Shown: positions 1-6,071 of the stretch, one piece after another
How the letters are laid out: every line of letters starts with the position of its first letter
Position numbering within the stretch: the stretch's first letter is position 1
Source of the DNA: Actinomycetes bacterium
GTDB lineage: Bacteria > Actinomycetota > Aquicultoria > CAJVYJ01 > JAUVQD01
Length of the DNA stretch: 7,240 nt
Direction: 5' to 3'
Assembly: GCA_030598355.1 (NCBI GenBank)
Contig: JAUVQD010000062.1
Span: 1-7,240 of the forward strand
Notes under the pieces: generated by a model
What the model was told of the DNA's origin: nothing
The model's input: the letters and a program-made list of their open reading frames with translations, nothing else
Database searches by the model: none
Made by a program: the position numbers and the translations under genes

Positions 1-249
1 AGGTTCAATTGTTAAAATGATAGAAGCCCGATTCTTTACGATTGGCTTTGCGTTTCTATCTAATATTTGTCCTCTGGGGGCGTGAATGGCAATCTGTTTG
101 ATCCGATTGTCCTCGGACAAACGCTTAAACTCCTGCCCCTGAACTCCTTGAAGAAACCATAAGCGAATTGTGAGGGCCGCCAGGGCCGCCAGGACCGTTA
201 ATGCGAATATTCGAAGCCGAGCCTGAGTGGTGTCACCGATTTCATCCAT
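1..249 (-). CDS. mrdA: Penicillin-binding protein 2 (MrdA-type), N-terminal 83 residues, 3' end outside window
   Basis: This is the start of a class B penicillin-binding protein, the peptidoglycan transpeptidase of the rod elongation machinery. It was read directly from the minus strand: ATG at 249-247 and 83 open codons to the window edge. A short cytoplasmic tail (residues 1-11) is followed by one membrane anchor (about 12-33, rich in Leu/Ala). Then comes the family's non-catalytic pedestal motif, NRI at 48-50 and APRGQILDRN at 57-66, which is the usual beginning of the PBP dimerisation domain. The catalytic SxxK domain is beyond the window and cannot be checked. The ATG directly abuts the mreD stop codon (TAA then ATG), with AAGG about 10 bases upstream. 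The mreBCD-mrdA order supports PBP2 rather than a division PBP3/FtsI. Confidence is high for class B PBP and good for PBP2. Confidence 0.9.
   Translation of the reverse strand, partial: MDEIGDTTQARLRIFALTVLAALAALTIRLWFLQGVQGQEFKRLSEDNRIKQIAIHAPRGQILDRNAKPIVKNRASIILTIEP
173..190. repeat. 9-bp tandem repeat inside the mrdA membrane-anchor codons
   Basis: The 9-mer AGGGCCGCC occurs twice in tandem, with a degenerate third unit (AGGACCG) after it. On the coding strand it encodes Leu-Ala-Ala repeated in the transmembrane helix of PBP2. The unit is a multiple of three, so expansion or contraction would keep the frame and change anchor length by three residues. It may simply reflect low-complexity hydrophobic coding. 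Confidence 0.5.
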
Positions 250-753
250 TTATTTGAATACCTTGCTTTGCCTTTGAGAACTCAAAAGACGGCTAATATA
301 TGGAAACACCGGAACGCTAACAAGTGCCGTATATGCAGCCGACGGGAAAACAACGACCCTTAAAGCCGCACCAAAATTCACGGGTTCTCCCATTAAAAAA
401 GCCAGACCAACATAGATTATCTGAGAAATTACACTAATTCCCGCAATAACAACTACGGGCAAAAGGAGGCTGCTTCCAAGAATTGTCCTCTCTGCTTGAC
501 CCGAAATATAACCGGTAAGCGTTTTTGCCAAAGCAGTTAAGCCGAGTGAACCGGCTGCCACTAAATCCTGCAGAAGCCCGCCGAAAAATCCACCAACCGC
601 TCCAGCCACAGGACCATCGATAAAGCCAAAAGTCGCAATCGCTATTAAAACAATGTCCGGCCTGGCTGCGCCGATGGAAACAAAGGGAACGATTGTAGCT
701 TGGCAAATAAACGCGATTGTGAGCACCAGGATGTATCGTACGTTCCTGCTCAC
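250..753 (-). CDS. mreD: Rod shape-determining protein MreD
   Basis: MreD is a polytopic membrane subunit of the elongasome that works with MreC, MreB, RodA and PBP2 in lateral wall synthesis. The 167-residue protein has the family's usual size and is almost entirely hydrophobic. It begins with a helix at about 6-26, has the Asp/Gly-rich stretch typical of MreD (G-x-LQDLVAAGSLGLTALAKTLTGY around residues 59-82) and further helices to about 150, then a basic tail. The start is a GTG at 753-751 that overlaps the mreC stop as GTGA. A good ribosome binding site (GGAAAGG, 761-767) lies 7 bases upstream, inside the end of mreC. Overlap on one side and direct abutment to mrdA on the other point to coupled translation. 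MreD is poorly conserved at sequence level, so the call rests on both topology and position. Confidence 0.93.
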   Translation of the reverse strand: MSRNVRYILVLTIAFICQATIVPFVSIGAARPDIVLIAIATFGFIDGPVAGAVGGFFGGLLQDLVAAGSLGLTALAKTLTGYISGQAERTILGSSLLLPVVVIAGISVISQIIYVGLAFLMGEPVNFGAALRVVVFPSAAYTALVSVPVFPYISRLLSSQRQSKVFK

Positions 754-1589
754 TGAAGATCCTTTCCGACCGGGGTAGTTGTGATAATGAGTATTTCAGA
801 AACGCGTTTGAAGTTTACAGGGCTTTTAATATTTATGAGTTTTTCAATGCTGTAAACAGATTTAGATATCTTGGCTACTCTGCCCACCAAGAGCCCTCGT
901 GGAAAAATCCCTCCTTTTCCGGAGGTCAGCACCTTATCGCCTACAACAATCTTCTCGTCGTCAGGCAAGAACCGGAGCTTCAATGTGCCGTCTATGGAGC
1001 CCTCAACGACTGCAGTTGACCCGGTTTTGCCAAGTTCAACGGCTACTCCGCTGTGCCGGTCATCTATGAGCTGCACCAAGGACGCTCGGGCAGTAACTTT
1101 TGTTACTTTTCCGACCAGGCCTTTGTCTGAAATAACGGCCATCCCCTTCTTTATCCCGCCCTTCGATCCGGTATCAATCGTTAACAATGACTGCCAGCTC
1201 GAAGGTGACTGGCTAACAACGCGGGCTGCGGTAGTCTTAAATGGGGTCTTTCGTCGAAAGTTAGCAAGAACGCGCAGGCGCTTGTTCTCACTTTCATACT
1301 TTTTGAGCTCCCGTACCCGATGTATCAGCTGCCCATTCTCAGCTCGCAGGTCTCGATTGTCTGCAATAAGTTCTTTTTGAAAGACTACGTAATCGCCGGC
1401 GCGTCGAAATGGACTAATGACCGAGTTTACGCCTTTTTGAATAGGTGAAACCACCGCCAAAAGCAAGTTTTGCGATTGGTTTACGACACTCTCTTTCTGA
1501 TTACGATAGTAAGCCGTTGCAAACAGACCGATAATAATTACAAACAAGATAATGATCGACCGTTTACGGCTCGTGGTTCGTGAATACAT
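750..1589 (-). CDS. mreC: Rod shape-determining protein MreC
   Basis: MreC is a bitopic scaffold of the elongasome; its extracytoplasmic domain contacts PBP2 and MreD. The 279 residues show a short basic cytoplasmic tail (1-10), one membrane segment (about 11-28), then a charged coiled-coil region (about 70-110, KELIADNRDLRAENGQL and following heptads). Next come the two beta-barrel MreC domains, with hallmark glycine-rich turns: DTGSKGGIKKGMAVISDKGLVG around 139-160 and GKGGIFPRGLLVGRV around 224-238. Length is close to that of Gram-positive MreC proteins. The start is ATG at 1589, with a weak AGAG-type ribosome site. A 42-base gap separates it from mreB, the largest gap within this operon, and no terminator or convincing promoter was seen there. 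The stop codon overlaps the mreD start. Confidence 0.96.
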   Translation of the reverse strand: MYSRTTSRKRSIIILFVIIIGLFATAYYRNQKESVVNQSQNLLLAVVSPIQKGVNSVISPFRRAGDYVVFQKELIADNRDLRAENGQLIHRVRELKKYESENKRLRVLANFRRKTPFKTTAARVVSQSPSSWQSLLTIDTGSKGGIKKGMAVISDKGLVGKVTKVTARASLVQLIDDRHSGVAVELGKTGSTAVVEGSIDGTLKLRFLPDDEKIVVGDKVLTSGKGGIFPRGLLVGRVAKISKSVYSIEKLINIKSPVNFKRVSEILIITTTPVGKDLQ

Positions 1590-1631
1590 TTATTATCTCT
1601 AGACCTGAAAATCCCTAAGCACTTTTTTGAA

Positions 1632-2666
1632 TTATCTCTGCGTCCCTATTGAGACCCGTTTCAATAATTCAATCTCTTCAAGCGACTTTCCGGATCCGAT
1701 GACCACACACGTTAGTGGATCTTCCGTAACATGAACAGGAATGCTTGTTTCTTGACGAAGGCGCTCGTCGAGTCCCTTTAAAAGACAGCCGCCGCCCGTT
1801 AACACGATACCCCTATCCATAATGTCGCTAGAAAGCTCAGGGGGTGTCTTTTCTAACGTTCCCTTGATCGCTGCTATTATTTGGCTCAGCGGCTCTTCGA
1901 CCGCCACCCGGATTTCTTCCGAAGACAAAACTATGTTCTTCGGTAATCCGGAGAGAAGATCTCGACCCCTTACCTCGACATCTTCCTCTTCAGGGAGCGG
2001 ATATGCAGATCCGATTTCTATCTTAATCTCTTCTGCCGTGCGCTCCCCTATCATCACATTGTACTCTTTTTTAACGTGCGCAATTATCGCTTCATCAAAT
2101 TCATCTCCGCCGACCCTTACCGAAATACTGGTCACAATTCCGCCAAGCGAGATTACCGCCACCTCGGTTGTGCCCCCGCCAATATCAACAATCATATTGC
2201 CGGTCGGTTCTTGAATTGGCAGCCCGGCGCCGATAGCCGCAGCCATTGGCTCTTCCATTAAGTGCGCTTCTCGCGCTCCGGCAGATAGGGTCGCTTCATA
2301 AACGGCGCGTTTTTCAACCGCGGTCACGCCCGATGGCACACAGACAACAACTCTTGGCCTCACAGCAAAACGTCTTTTATGCGCTCTCTCAAGTAATTTT
2401 CTGATCATTGTTTCAGTCACCTGAAAATCTGCTATAACTCCGTCCTTTAATGGCCTTATGGCAACAATATTGCCAGGTGTGCGGCCAATCATTCTCTTTG
2501 CCTCGGTCCCAACCGCCAAAATTTTTCCGGAGTCTTTCTCAACAGCGACAACTGAAGGTTCTTCTAAAACAATACCCCTGCCTTTAACGTACACAAGCGT
2601 ATTTGCTGTCCCCAGGTCGATCCCTATATCTCTGGCAATCGCTCCAAATAAAAAATCAAAAATCAT
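1632..2666 (-). CDS. mreB: Rod shape-determining protein MreB (bacterial actin)
   Basis: MreB is the ATP-binding actin homologue that forms membrane-associated filaments directing lateral cell-wall synthesis. The 344 residues carry the full actin/Hsp70 nucleotide-binding signature: phosphate-1 loop [11 protein letters not shown] (13-23), connect-1 region [11 protein letters not shown] (111-121), [12 protein letters not shown] (137-148), phosphate-2 loop DIGGGTTEV (161-169) and adenosine motif [14 protein letters not shown] (286-299). The hydrophobic N-terminus (MIFDFLFG) fits a membrane-insertion sequence. Length is normal for the family (about 335-347), with no sign of truncation. The start ATG overlaps the radC stop in AAATGA, and the only upstream purine run is a GGGGG tract within radC, so translation is probably coupled to radC. 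Mbl and MreBH paralogues are similar, but the mreC-mreD context favours MreB proper. Confidence 0.98.
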   Translation of the reverse strand: MIFDFLFGAIARDIGIDLGTANTLVYVKGRGIVLEEPSVVAVEKDSGKILAVGTEAKRMIGRTPGNIVAIRPLKDGVIADFQVTETMIRKLLERAHKRRFAVRPRVVVCVPSGVTAVEKRAVYEATLSAGAREAHLMEEPMAAAIGAGLPIQEPTGNMIVDIGGGTTEVAVISLGGIVTSISVRVGGDEFDEAIIAHVKKEYNVMIGERTAEEIKIEIGSAYPLPEEEDVEVRGRDLLSGLPKNIVLSSEEIRVAVEEPLSQIIAAIKGTLEKTPPELSSDIMDRGIVLTGGGCLLKGLDERLRQETSIPVHVTEDPLTCVVIGSGKSLEEIELLKRVSIGTQR

Positions 2667-3391
2667 TTAGCCCCCGCTTTTGCGAAGTATCCCTGTTCCT
2701 TCAAGCTCAACCAGGAACCATCGCCGACTATTATGTGATCTATTAGTTCAATCCCTAAAATTTGACCCACTTCAATTAACCTCCTGGTTAACTCGATGTC
2801 TTCGCGGCTGGGCTCAACGTCTCCGCTCGGATGATTGTGGGCAACAATTAAGCTGGCCCCGTTTGCTCTGATCGCCGTTTTAAATAACTCTCTTGGATGA
2901 ACAATTGCCGAACTCAATGTCCCAACAGCTACATCGACCATCTTAAGCAAACAGTTTTTCGTATTTACAATCAAAGCCACAAAATGCTCTTCTTCTAAGT
3001 TTCGCATTTTAGGAATTAACATTTCGACAACTCTACCTGGTGATGTCAAAGATATCTTCTTGTTTGGCTCCTCATAGCTAACTCTTTTTCCAAGTTCTAC
3101 CGCTGCTAGAAGTTGCGCTGCTTTTGCCGGCCCAATTCCGCTAACGGCTGACACGTCACTATAATCCGCCGCGCCGAGCCGCCCTATCCTCTTAAACCCC
3201 GCCATTAGTTTTTCAGCCATCCGCATGGAATTTATTCCGCGCGTTCCCGTTCCTAAAATTATCGCTATTAGTTCAGTGTCCGACATTTTTTCGGCACCAT
3301 TTAACGCCAACCGCTCGCGAGGTCTTATCGACTCCGGAAGTTCTTTGGTTGTTATATGTTTTGTTACTGATTTGTCGACAGCAGCAGTCAA
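2663..3391 (-). CDS. radC: RadC family JAB/MPN-domain protein (UPF0758)
   Basis: This is a RadC-type protein of 242 residues. It opens with the family's [13 protein letters not shown] segment (17-29), then a helix-hairpin-helix at VSGIGPAKA (83-91). The C-terminal JAMM metalloprotease-like domain has a conserved acidic stretch (EEEH, 133-136) and the metal-binding signature HNHPSG at 185-190, with Ser195 and Asp198 completing H-x-H-x7-S-x2-D. All metal ligands are therefore present. The biological role is unsettled: the historical link to DNA repair has been questioned, and no substrate can be inferred here. The start is TTG at 3391. An in-frame TGA lies just upstream, and no ATG or GTG occurs before the conserved RPRERL motif, so TTG is the only start that keeps it. 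The adjacent mreB overlap mirrors the radC-mreBCD order of Bacillus-type operons. Confidence 0.95.
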   Translation of the reverse strand: MTAAVDKSVTKHITTKELPESIRPRERLALNGAEKMSDTELIAIILGTGTRGINSMRMAEKLMAGFKRIGRLGAADYSDVSAVSGIGPAKAAQLLAAVELGKRVSYEEPNKKISLTSPGRVVEMLIPKMRNLEEEHFVALIVNTKNCLLKMVDVAVGTLSSAIVHPRELFKTAIRANGASLIVAHNHPSGDVEPSREDIELTRRLIEVGQILGIELIDHIIVGDGSWLSLKEQGYFAKAGAK

Positions 3392-3423
3392 ATCTCACGC
3401 TCACGAAGATATCGAACTTCCAG

Positions 3424-3451
3424 CTTATATAGGTTAAACCAACCAACGCAA
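3424..3451 (-). promoter_or_regulatory. Candidate sigma70-type promoter for radC-mreBCD
   Basis: On the minus strand a TTGCGT hexamer (3446-3451) is followed after 16 bases by TATAAG (3424-3429). The -10 matches the TATAAT consensus at 5 of 6 positions and the -35 only at 3 of 6. Transcription would begin near 3417, leaving about 25 bases before the radC TTG. It is the only reasonable promoter match in the 113-base gap between the Gx gene and radC. Read-through from the rnf block is possible, because no clear terminator separates them. Confidence 0.4.
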
Positions 3452-3504
3452 AAAGACAAGATTAAAAGAGACATTTGCTCTGGATGGCCCTAGTCTTTAG
3501 CCAA

Positions 3505-4029
3505 CTACGTGTTCAGTAATTGAGCGGTTGCTTTCTCGAGTCTCGGCTCGAGCACATTGACCATTAGACCGTTCGGGACCCCTGTTATTATTGCCATAAA
3601 AATAAGCCAAGGCAGAAGAGTCATGATTCCGATGTGCCCCAATATCAACACTGATAGAAGCAGCTGGGTAATATTGTGCGTTAACGCGCCCATTAGGCTA
3701 ACGCCCGCGAAGCTAAACGCTCCATAAAAATATCGCAGCCAGATTATCATCACAAACGTACTTGCGAGGCCGCCCGCCAGACTATATAAAAATGTTGTAG
3801 ACAAGAAGGTCCCTGTTATAAGGGAGACCGTCAAAACCCTTACCGCTACGTGTAAAACTGCATCCTTCCACGTAAACATGATCATGACCAGTAATGTTAT
3901 TGAGTTTGCCAGCCCGAGTTTCGCGCCCGGTATTATCAGCGAGGGCAGATACAGCGCCTCAACCGCTTGCACTATGATCCCGACGCCAAGCAGCATAGAC
4001 AGCCAGACAATATTCCTAAGTGGTTTCAT
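3505..4029 (-). CDS. Gx transporter / heptaprenyl diphosphate synthase component I-like membrane protein
   Basis: The gene encodes a hydrophobic protein of 174 residues with about five membrane segments. The family signature GAKLGLAN is at 35-42, and the conserved motif S-x-x-GALTHNITQL spans 111-123. These place it in the family annotated as Gx transporter or heptaprenyl diphosphate synthase component I, whose fold resembles the substrate-binding subunits of ECF-type vitamin transporters. No prenyl synthase aspartate motifs are present, so an enzymatic role is unlikely. The ATG overlaps the stop of the NusG-II gene (TAATG), so the two are translationally coupled. Such pairs often sit beside Rnf, FMN-binding or extracellular electron transfer genes. 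A role in moving a small redox cofactor, or in electron transfer through the membrane, is inference only. The protein is complete. Confidence 0.85.
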   Translation of the reverse strand: MKPLRNIVWLSMLLGVGIIVQAVEALYLPSLIIPGAKLGLANSITLLVMIMFTWKDAVLHVAVRVLTVSLITGTFLSTTFLYSLAGGLASTFVMIIWLRYFYGAFSFAGVSLMGALTHNITQLLLSVLILGHIGIMTLLPWLIFMAIITGVPNGLMVNVLEPRLEKATAQLLNT

Positions 4030-4409
4030 TATCTGACCACAGCATCCACTTTGCTCCCTTCCGCGCTTTTTGATGAAACATTAATGACTGTCTGATGCGG
4101 CAAACAAACTATTGGCTCACCAATGTCATCTATCCAACCTTGGGATTTACATAATTTCTTAGGACAATCTGAGTTCTTTACGCGCACCCGGCCTGCCTTA
4201 ACCTGCACAACGCAAAACCCATCCTGTCTATCAATATTGATAACACGATCCTCGTTTATGGGAAATGACTGAATCGGCCTGGACCCGCTTTGAATGATAA
4301 CCGCTCGTTCCCTGCCGGCGGCGCCGATCGCCTTTGGTAAAAGAAAGAAGCTGAGGGCAGCCATAGCCATCACTGCCACAATTAGCGCTCTGTCCCAAAC
4401 GGTTAACAA
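4029..4409 (-). CDS. NusG domain II family membrane-anchored protein
   Basis: This is a small protein of 126 residues with one N-terminal membrane anchor or uncleaved signal (about 7-27) and an exported beta-rich domain. Despite its name, the domain is not a transcription factor: there is no NGN or KOW region. Family hallmarks are NSDCPKKLC (79-87), GWIDDIGE (91-98) and IVCLPHQTVI (100-109). Cys82, Cys87 and Cys102 with His105 form a conserved cluster that could bind a metal or undergo disulfide chemistry outside the membrane. The start is TTG at 4409, with a good ribosome site (AGAGG, 4418-4422) 8 bases before it. The gene lies 14 bases after rnfB and overlaps the next gene by one base. From memory it resembles EetA of Listeria-type extracellular electron transfer loci. 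Its biochemical function is unknown to me. Confidence 0.87.
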   Translation of the reverse strand: MLTVWDRALIVAVMAMAALSFFLLPKAIGAAGRERAVIIQSGSRPIQSFPINEDRVINIDRQDGFCVVQVKAGRVRVKNSDCPKKLCKSQGWIDDIGEPIVCLPHQTVINVSSKSAEGSKVDAVVR

Positions 4410-4417
4410 ATCTTTAG

Positions 4418-4422
4418 CCTCT
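4418..4422 (-). promoter_or_regulatory. Ribosome binding site fixing the TTG start of the NusG-II gene
   Basis: AGAGG on the minus strand sits 8 bases before the TTG at 4409, in the 14-base gap after the rnfB stop. The spacing is near ideal. It supports this rare start codon, which also gives a complete membrane anchor. Confidence 0.6.
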
Positions 4423-4423
4423 G

Positions 4424-5269
4424 TTAGACTGCTTTCTTTTTCTCAGAAACCCTGTTTAATTGATTGCTAAGATTCTCAACGAGTGAATCGGTCGGACATT
4501 TTTCCACACAAATGCCACAATCATCGCATTTTTTATCATCTATGACCGGTAGATTGCCATCCATGACGATAGCATCTTGCGGACAAACTTTGACACAAAG
4601 CTTGCAGGCGATACAACCACGAGCGCATACCTGCTTAACTGCTTTCCCTTTTTCCAGTGAGGAACAACCGACTAGTATTTTGGTCTCCTCAGTCTTCATG
4701 GCCATTAGGTGCCGAGGGCAAGCCGCCACGCAAATTTCACAACCTGTGCAGAGAAAATCATCAACAAAAGGCAAGCCATTGTCAGTCATTTCTATTGCGT
4801 CAAAAGGACAAGCCCTCGCGCAACTCCCATAGCCAAGACAACCGTATACGCAACTTTTGTCTCCGCCGCTTTGCAAGGTCACGGCCTGACAATCCCGGAC
4901 ACCCTCGTACTGAGCTCGTGGTTGAGACTCTAGGTTGCCTCCAAGACACAGCACACGCGCTTTTTGCGCCAATCCAACTTTGACCTCGACTCCCAATAAA
5001 CTGCCTATTTTTTTTGCCACTTCAGGGCCGCCAGCCATGCAACCAGCCGGACTTTGTTCACCTGAAACCAGCTGCTCTGCGAATTGACGGCATCCCGGCG
5101 CTCCGCACGCGCCGCAATTTGATCCGGGCAATAATTCCTGGATCTTCTCGACACGCTGATCTTCCTTAACACGCAGTTTTCTATCGGCGATTACTAATAT
5201 CAGAGCTAATACGGCGCCTATCGCGCCCATGCTGACAATTGGTGCAATTAAATCAGACATAAGCTTCAT
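4424..5269 (-). CDS. rnfB: Rnf complex subunit RnfB, long polyferredoxin form
   Basis: RnfB is the iron-sulfur subunit believed to receive electrons from soluble ferredoxin for the ion-pumping ferredoxin:NAD oxidoreductase. The 281 residues have one membrane anchor (about 9-28), then the RnfB-type Fe-S domain with Cys52, 55, 60 and 77 (NCGACGAPGC). Four ferredoxin-like motifs follow: Cys140/144/150/154 with unusual spacing, Cys174/177/180/184, Cys219/222/225/229 and Cys248/251/254/258. That is enough for five [4Fe-4S] clusters, with Cys108, Cys127, Cys202 and Cys215 extra. The form is longer than enterobacterial RsxB (about 190 residues) and resembles the clostridial type. The ATG at 5269 has GAG directly adjacent; a second ATG at 5260 has GAG at better spacing and could be the true start, removing three residues. 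The gene has its own promoter candidate and is separated from rnfA by a 202-base gap with a large palindrome. Confidence 0.96.
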   Translation of the reverse strand: MKLMSDLIAPIVSMGAIGAVLALILVIADRKLRVKEDQRVEKIQELLPGSNCGACGAPGCRQFAEQLVSGEQSPAGCMAGGPEVAKKIGSLLGVEVKVGLAQKARVLCLGGNLESQPRAQYEGVRDCQAVTLQSGGDKSCVYGCLGYGSCARACPFDAIEMTDNGLPFVDDFLCTGCEICVAACPRHLMAMKTEETKILVGCSSLEKGKAVKQVCARGCIACKLCVKVCPQDAIVMDGNLPVIDDKKCDDCGICVEKCPTDSLVENLSNQLNRVSEKKKAV

Positions 5270-5302
5270 CTCGATTCATTAATAATTAGAAATCAAACTT
5301 CT

Positions 5303-5331
5303 ATTGTAGAATCAGCGGTCAAATATGTCTA
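5303..5331 (-). promoter_or_regulatory. Candidate sigma70-type promoter for rnfB and the two following genes
   Basis: On the minus strand TAGACA (5326-5331) and TACAAT (5303-5308) are separated by exactly 17 bases. Each hexamer matches its consensus (TTGACA, TATAAT) at 5 of 6 positions. Transcription would start near 5296, about 27 bases before the rnfB ATG. It lies downstream of the palindrome, so it would let rnfB be expressed even if the palindrome reduced read-through from rnfGEA. Confidence 0.5.
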
Positions 5332-5344
5332 TTAAAGCCATCGC

Positions 5345-5447
5345 GTATTTCGGTGACACAATACTTGGTAATTCGGGGACACAATACTTAATCTGGGGTT
5401 CGAATTAAGTATTGTGTCCCCGAATTACCGAATTACCCACGAAATAC
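5345..5447. repeat. Nested palindromic element (REPIN/MITE-like) between rnfA and rnfB
   Basis: The core is a perfect 26-bp inverted repeat, left arm 5367-5392 and right arm 5404-5429, with an 11-base loop. Each arm contains the 16-mer CGGGGACACAATACTT or its complement. An additional direct copy with one mismatch lies at 5351-5366. An 8-bp outer pair, GTATTTCG at 5345-5352 and CGAAATAC at 5440-5447, encloses everything, and the 8-mer CGAATTAC is tandemly duplicated at 5421-5436. No ORF is contained. The paired short repeats in opposite orientation resemble REPIN elements, which are moved in trans by REP-associated tyrosine transposases. I recall similar GGGGACACAATACTT palindromes near such genes, but this was not searched. 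The stem has no T-tract on the coding side, so it is not a classical terminator, though it could stall RNA polymerase or protect mRNA ends. Confidence 0.85.
5351..5366. repeat. Degenerate third copy of the palindrome core
   Basis: This 16-mer reads CGGTGACACAATACTT and matches the left-arm core at 5374-5389 in 15 of 16 positions (T for G at the fourth base), in the same orientation, 23 bases away. It is therefore a direct repeat of one arm and an inverted repeat of the other. It suggests either an older insertion or a partial duplication of the element. Confidence 0.8.
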
Positions 5448-5471
5448 AACCCATCTTGTATTTATTTAAAT

Positions 5472-6050
5472 TCATATGGTCAAAAAACCGGAGAAGCCCA
5501 TGAAAGCCAGAGCCAGAAGCCCGGCAACCATCAGCGTTATCGCTGGCCCCTGCATGGCTTTTGGAACGTCAGAGAAGCGTAGCTCTTCACGAATTCCGGC
5601 CATAATAGTAATAGCTATGGTAAAACCGACCCCCGCGCCAAAGCCATACGCGATACTTTCAATAAAGTTGTAGTCCCGAAGGATGGCAAAGAGCGCCAAT
5701 CCAAGTACCGCGCAATTAGTAGTTATCAGGGGCAGAAATATCCCCAAGGTTTGATATAGATTTGGAGAAGTCTTTCTTATATACATCTCAACAAACTGCA
5801 CAAGTGAAGCGATAACGATAATGTAAGCCACATATCTCAGATAAGCGACGCCGAAATAATCCAAGATGTAAGTTTCTATCAGCCAGGTTATTCCGCCTGT
5901 TAGCGTCATAACAAATGTGGTCGCCATTCCCATACTGATCGCAGTCTCAACGCGCTTGGACATGCCCACAAAAGGACAGATTCCAAGAAAATAGGTAAAA
6001 ACAAAGTTGTTCACCAGGCTGGCCGAGATAAAAATCAGTATTAGCTTCAT
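5472..6050 (-). CDS. rnfA: Rnf complex membrane subunit RnfA
   Basis: RnfA is an integral membrane subunit of the Rnf ion-translocating ferredoxin:NAD oxidoreductase and is homologous to RnfE and NqrE. The 192-residue length equals that of well-known RsxA proteins (about 193). About six membrane helices are evident. Family motifs are NNFVFTYFLGICPFVGMSK (14-32) and PLITTNCAVLG (107-117). Cys25 and Cys113 lie in the two symmetric half-repeats; in the family, with their RnfE counterparts, they are held to bind an iron-sulfur centre inside the membrane. Start ATG at 6050 follows AGAGGAAGA, a strong but closely spaced ribosome site. The gene lies 21 bases after rnfE. The presence of a polyferredoxin RnfB nearby rules out the Nqr equivalent. 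Confidence 0.97.
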   Translation of the reverse strand: MKLILIFISASLVNNFVFTYFLGICPFVGMSKRVETAISMGMATTFVMTLTGGITWLIETYILDYFGVAYLRYVAYIIVIASLVQFVEMYIRKTSPNLYQTLGIFLPLITTNCAVLGLALFAILRDYNFIESIAYGFGAGVGFTIAITIMAGIREELRFSDVPKAMQGPAITLMVAGLLALAFMGFSGFLTI

Positions 6051-6071
6051 TCTTCCTCTAATCCATTTCGA

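Noticed and set aside
871..1380. Open frame of 169 codons on the plus strand
   Set aside because: It lies wholly antisense to mreC, which has complete family motifs and a coiled coil. The translation is Ser/Thr/Pro-rich and low in recognisable structure, as expected of an antisense shadow.
1632..1675. Promoter for mreC (TTGAAA and GATAAT at the end of mreB)
   Set aside because: The hexamers look good separately, but the spacer is about 22 bases, well outside the 16-18 range.
3484..3504. Possible terminator hairpin after the Gx gene (GGCTA with TAGGGCC)
   Set aside because: Only five pairs form around a two-base bulge, and no T-tract follows; too weak to call.
4464..4983. Plus-strand open frames opposite rnfB
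   Set aside because: They mirror the cysteine-rich codons of rnfB and show no domain, ribosome site or promoter of their own.
5367..5429. Palindrome as an intrinsic terminator after rnfA
   Set aside because: The stem is long and perfect, but no T-run follows the arm on the transcribed strand in either direction, and the core is repeated nearby, which fits a repeat element better.
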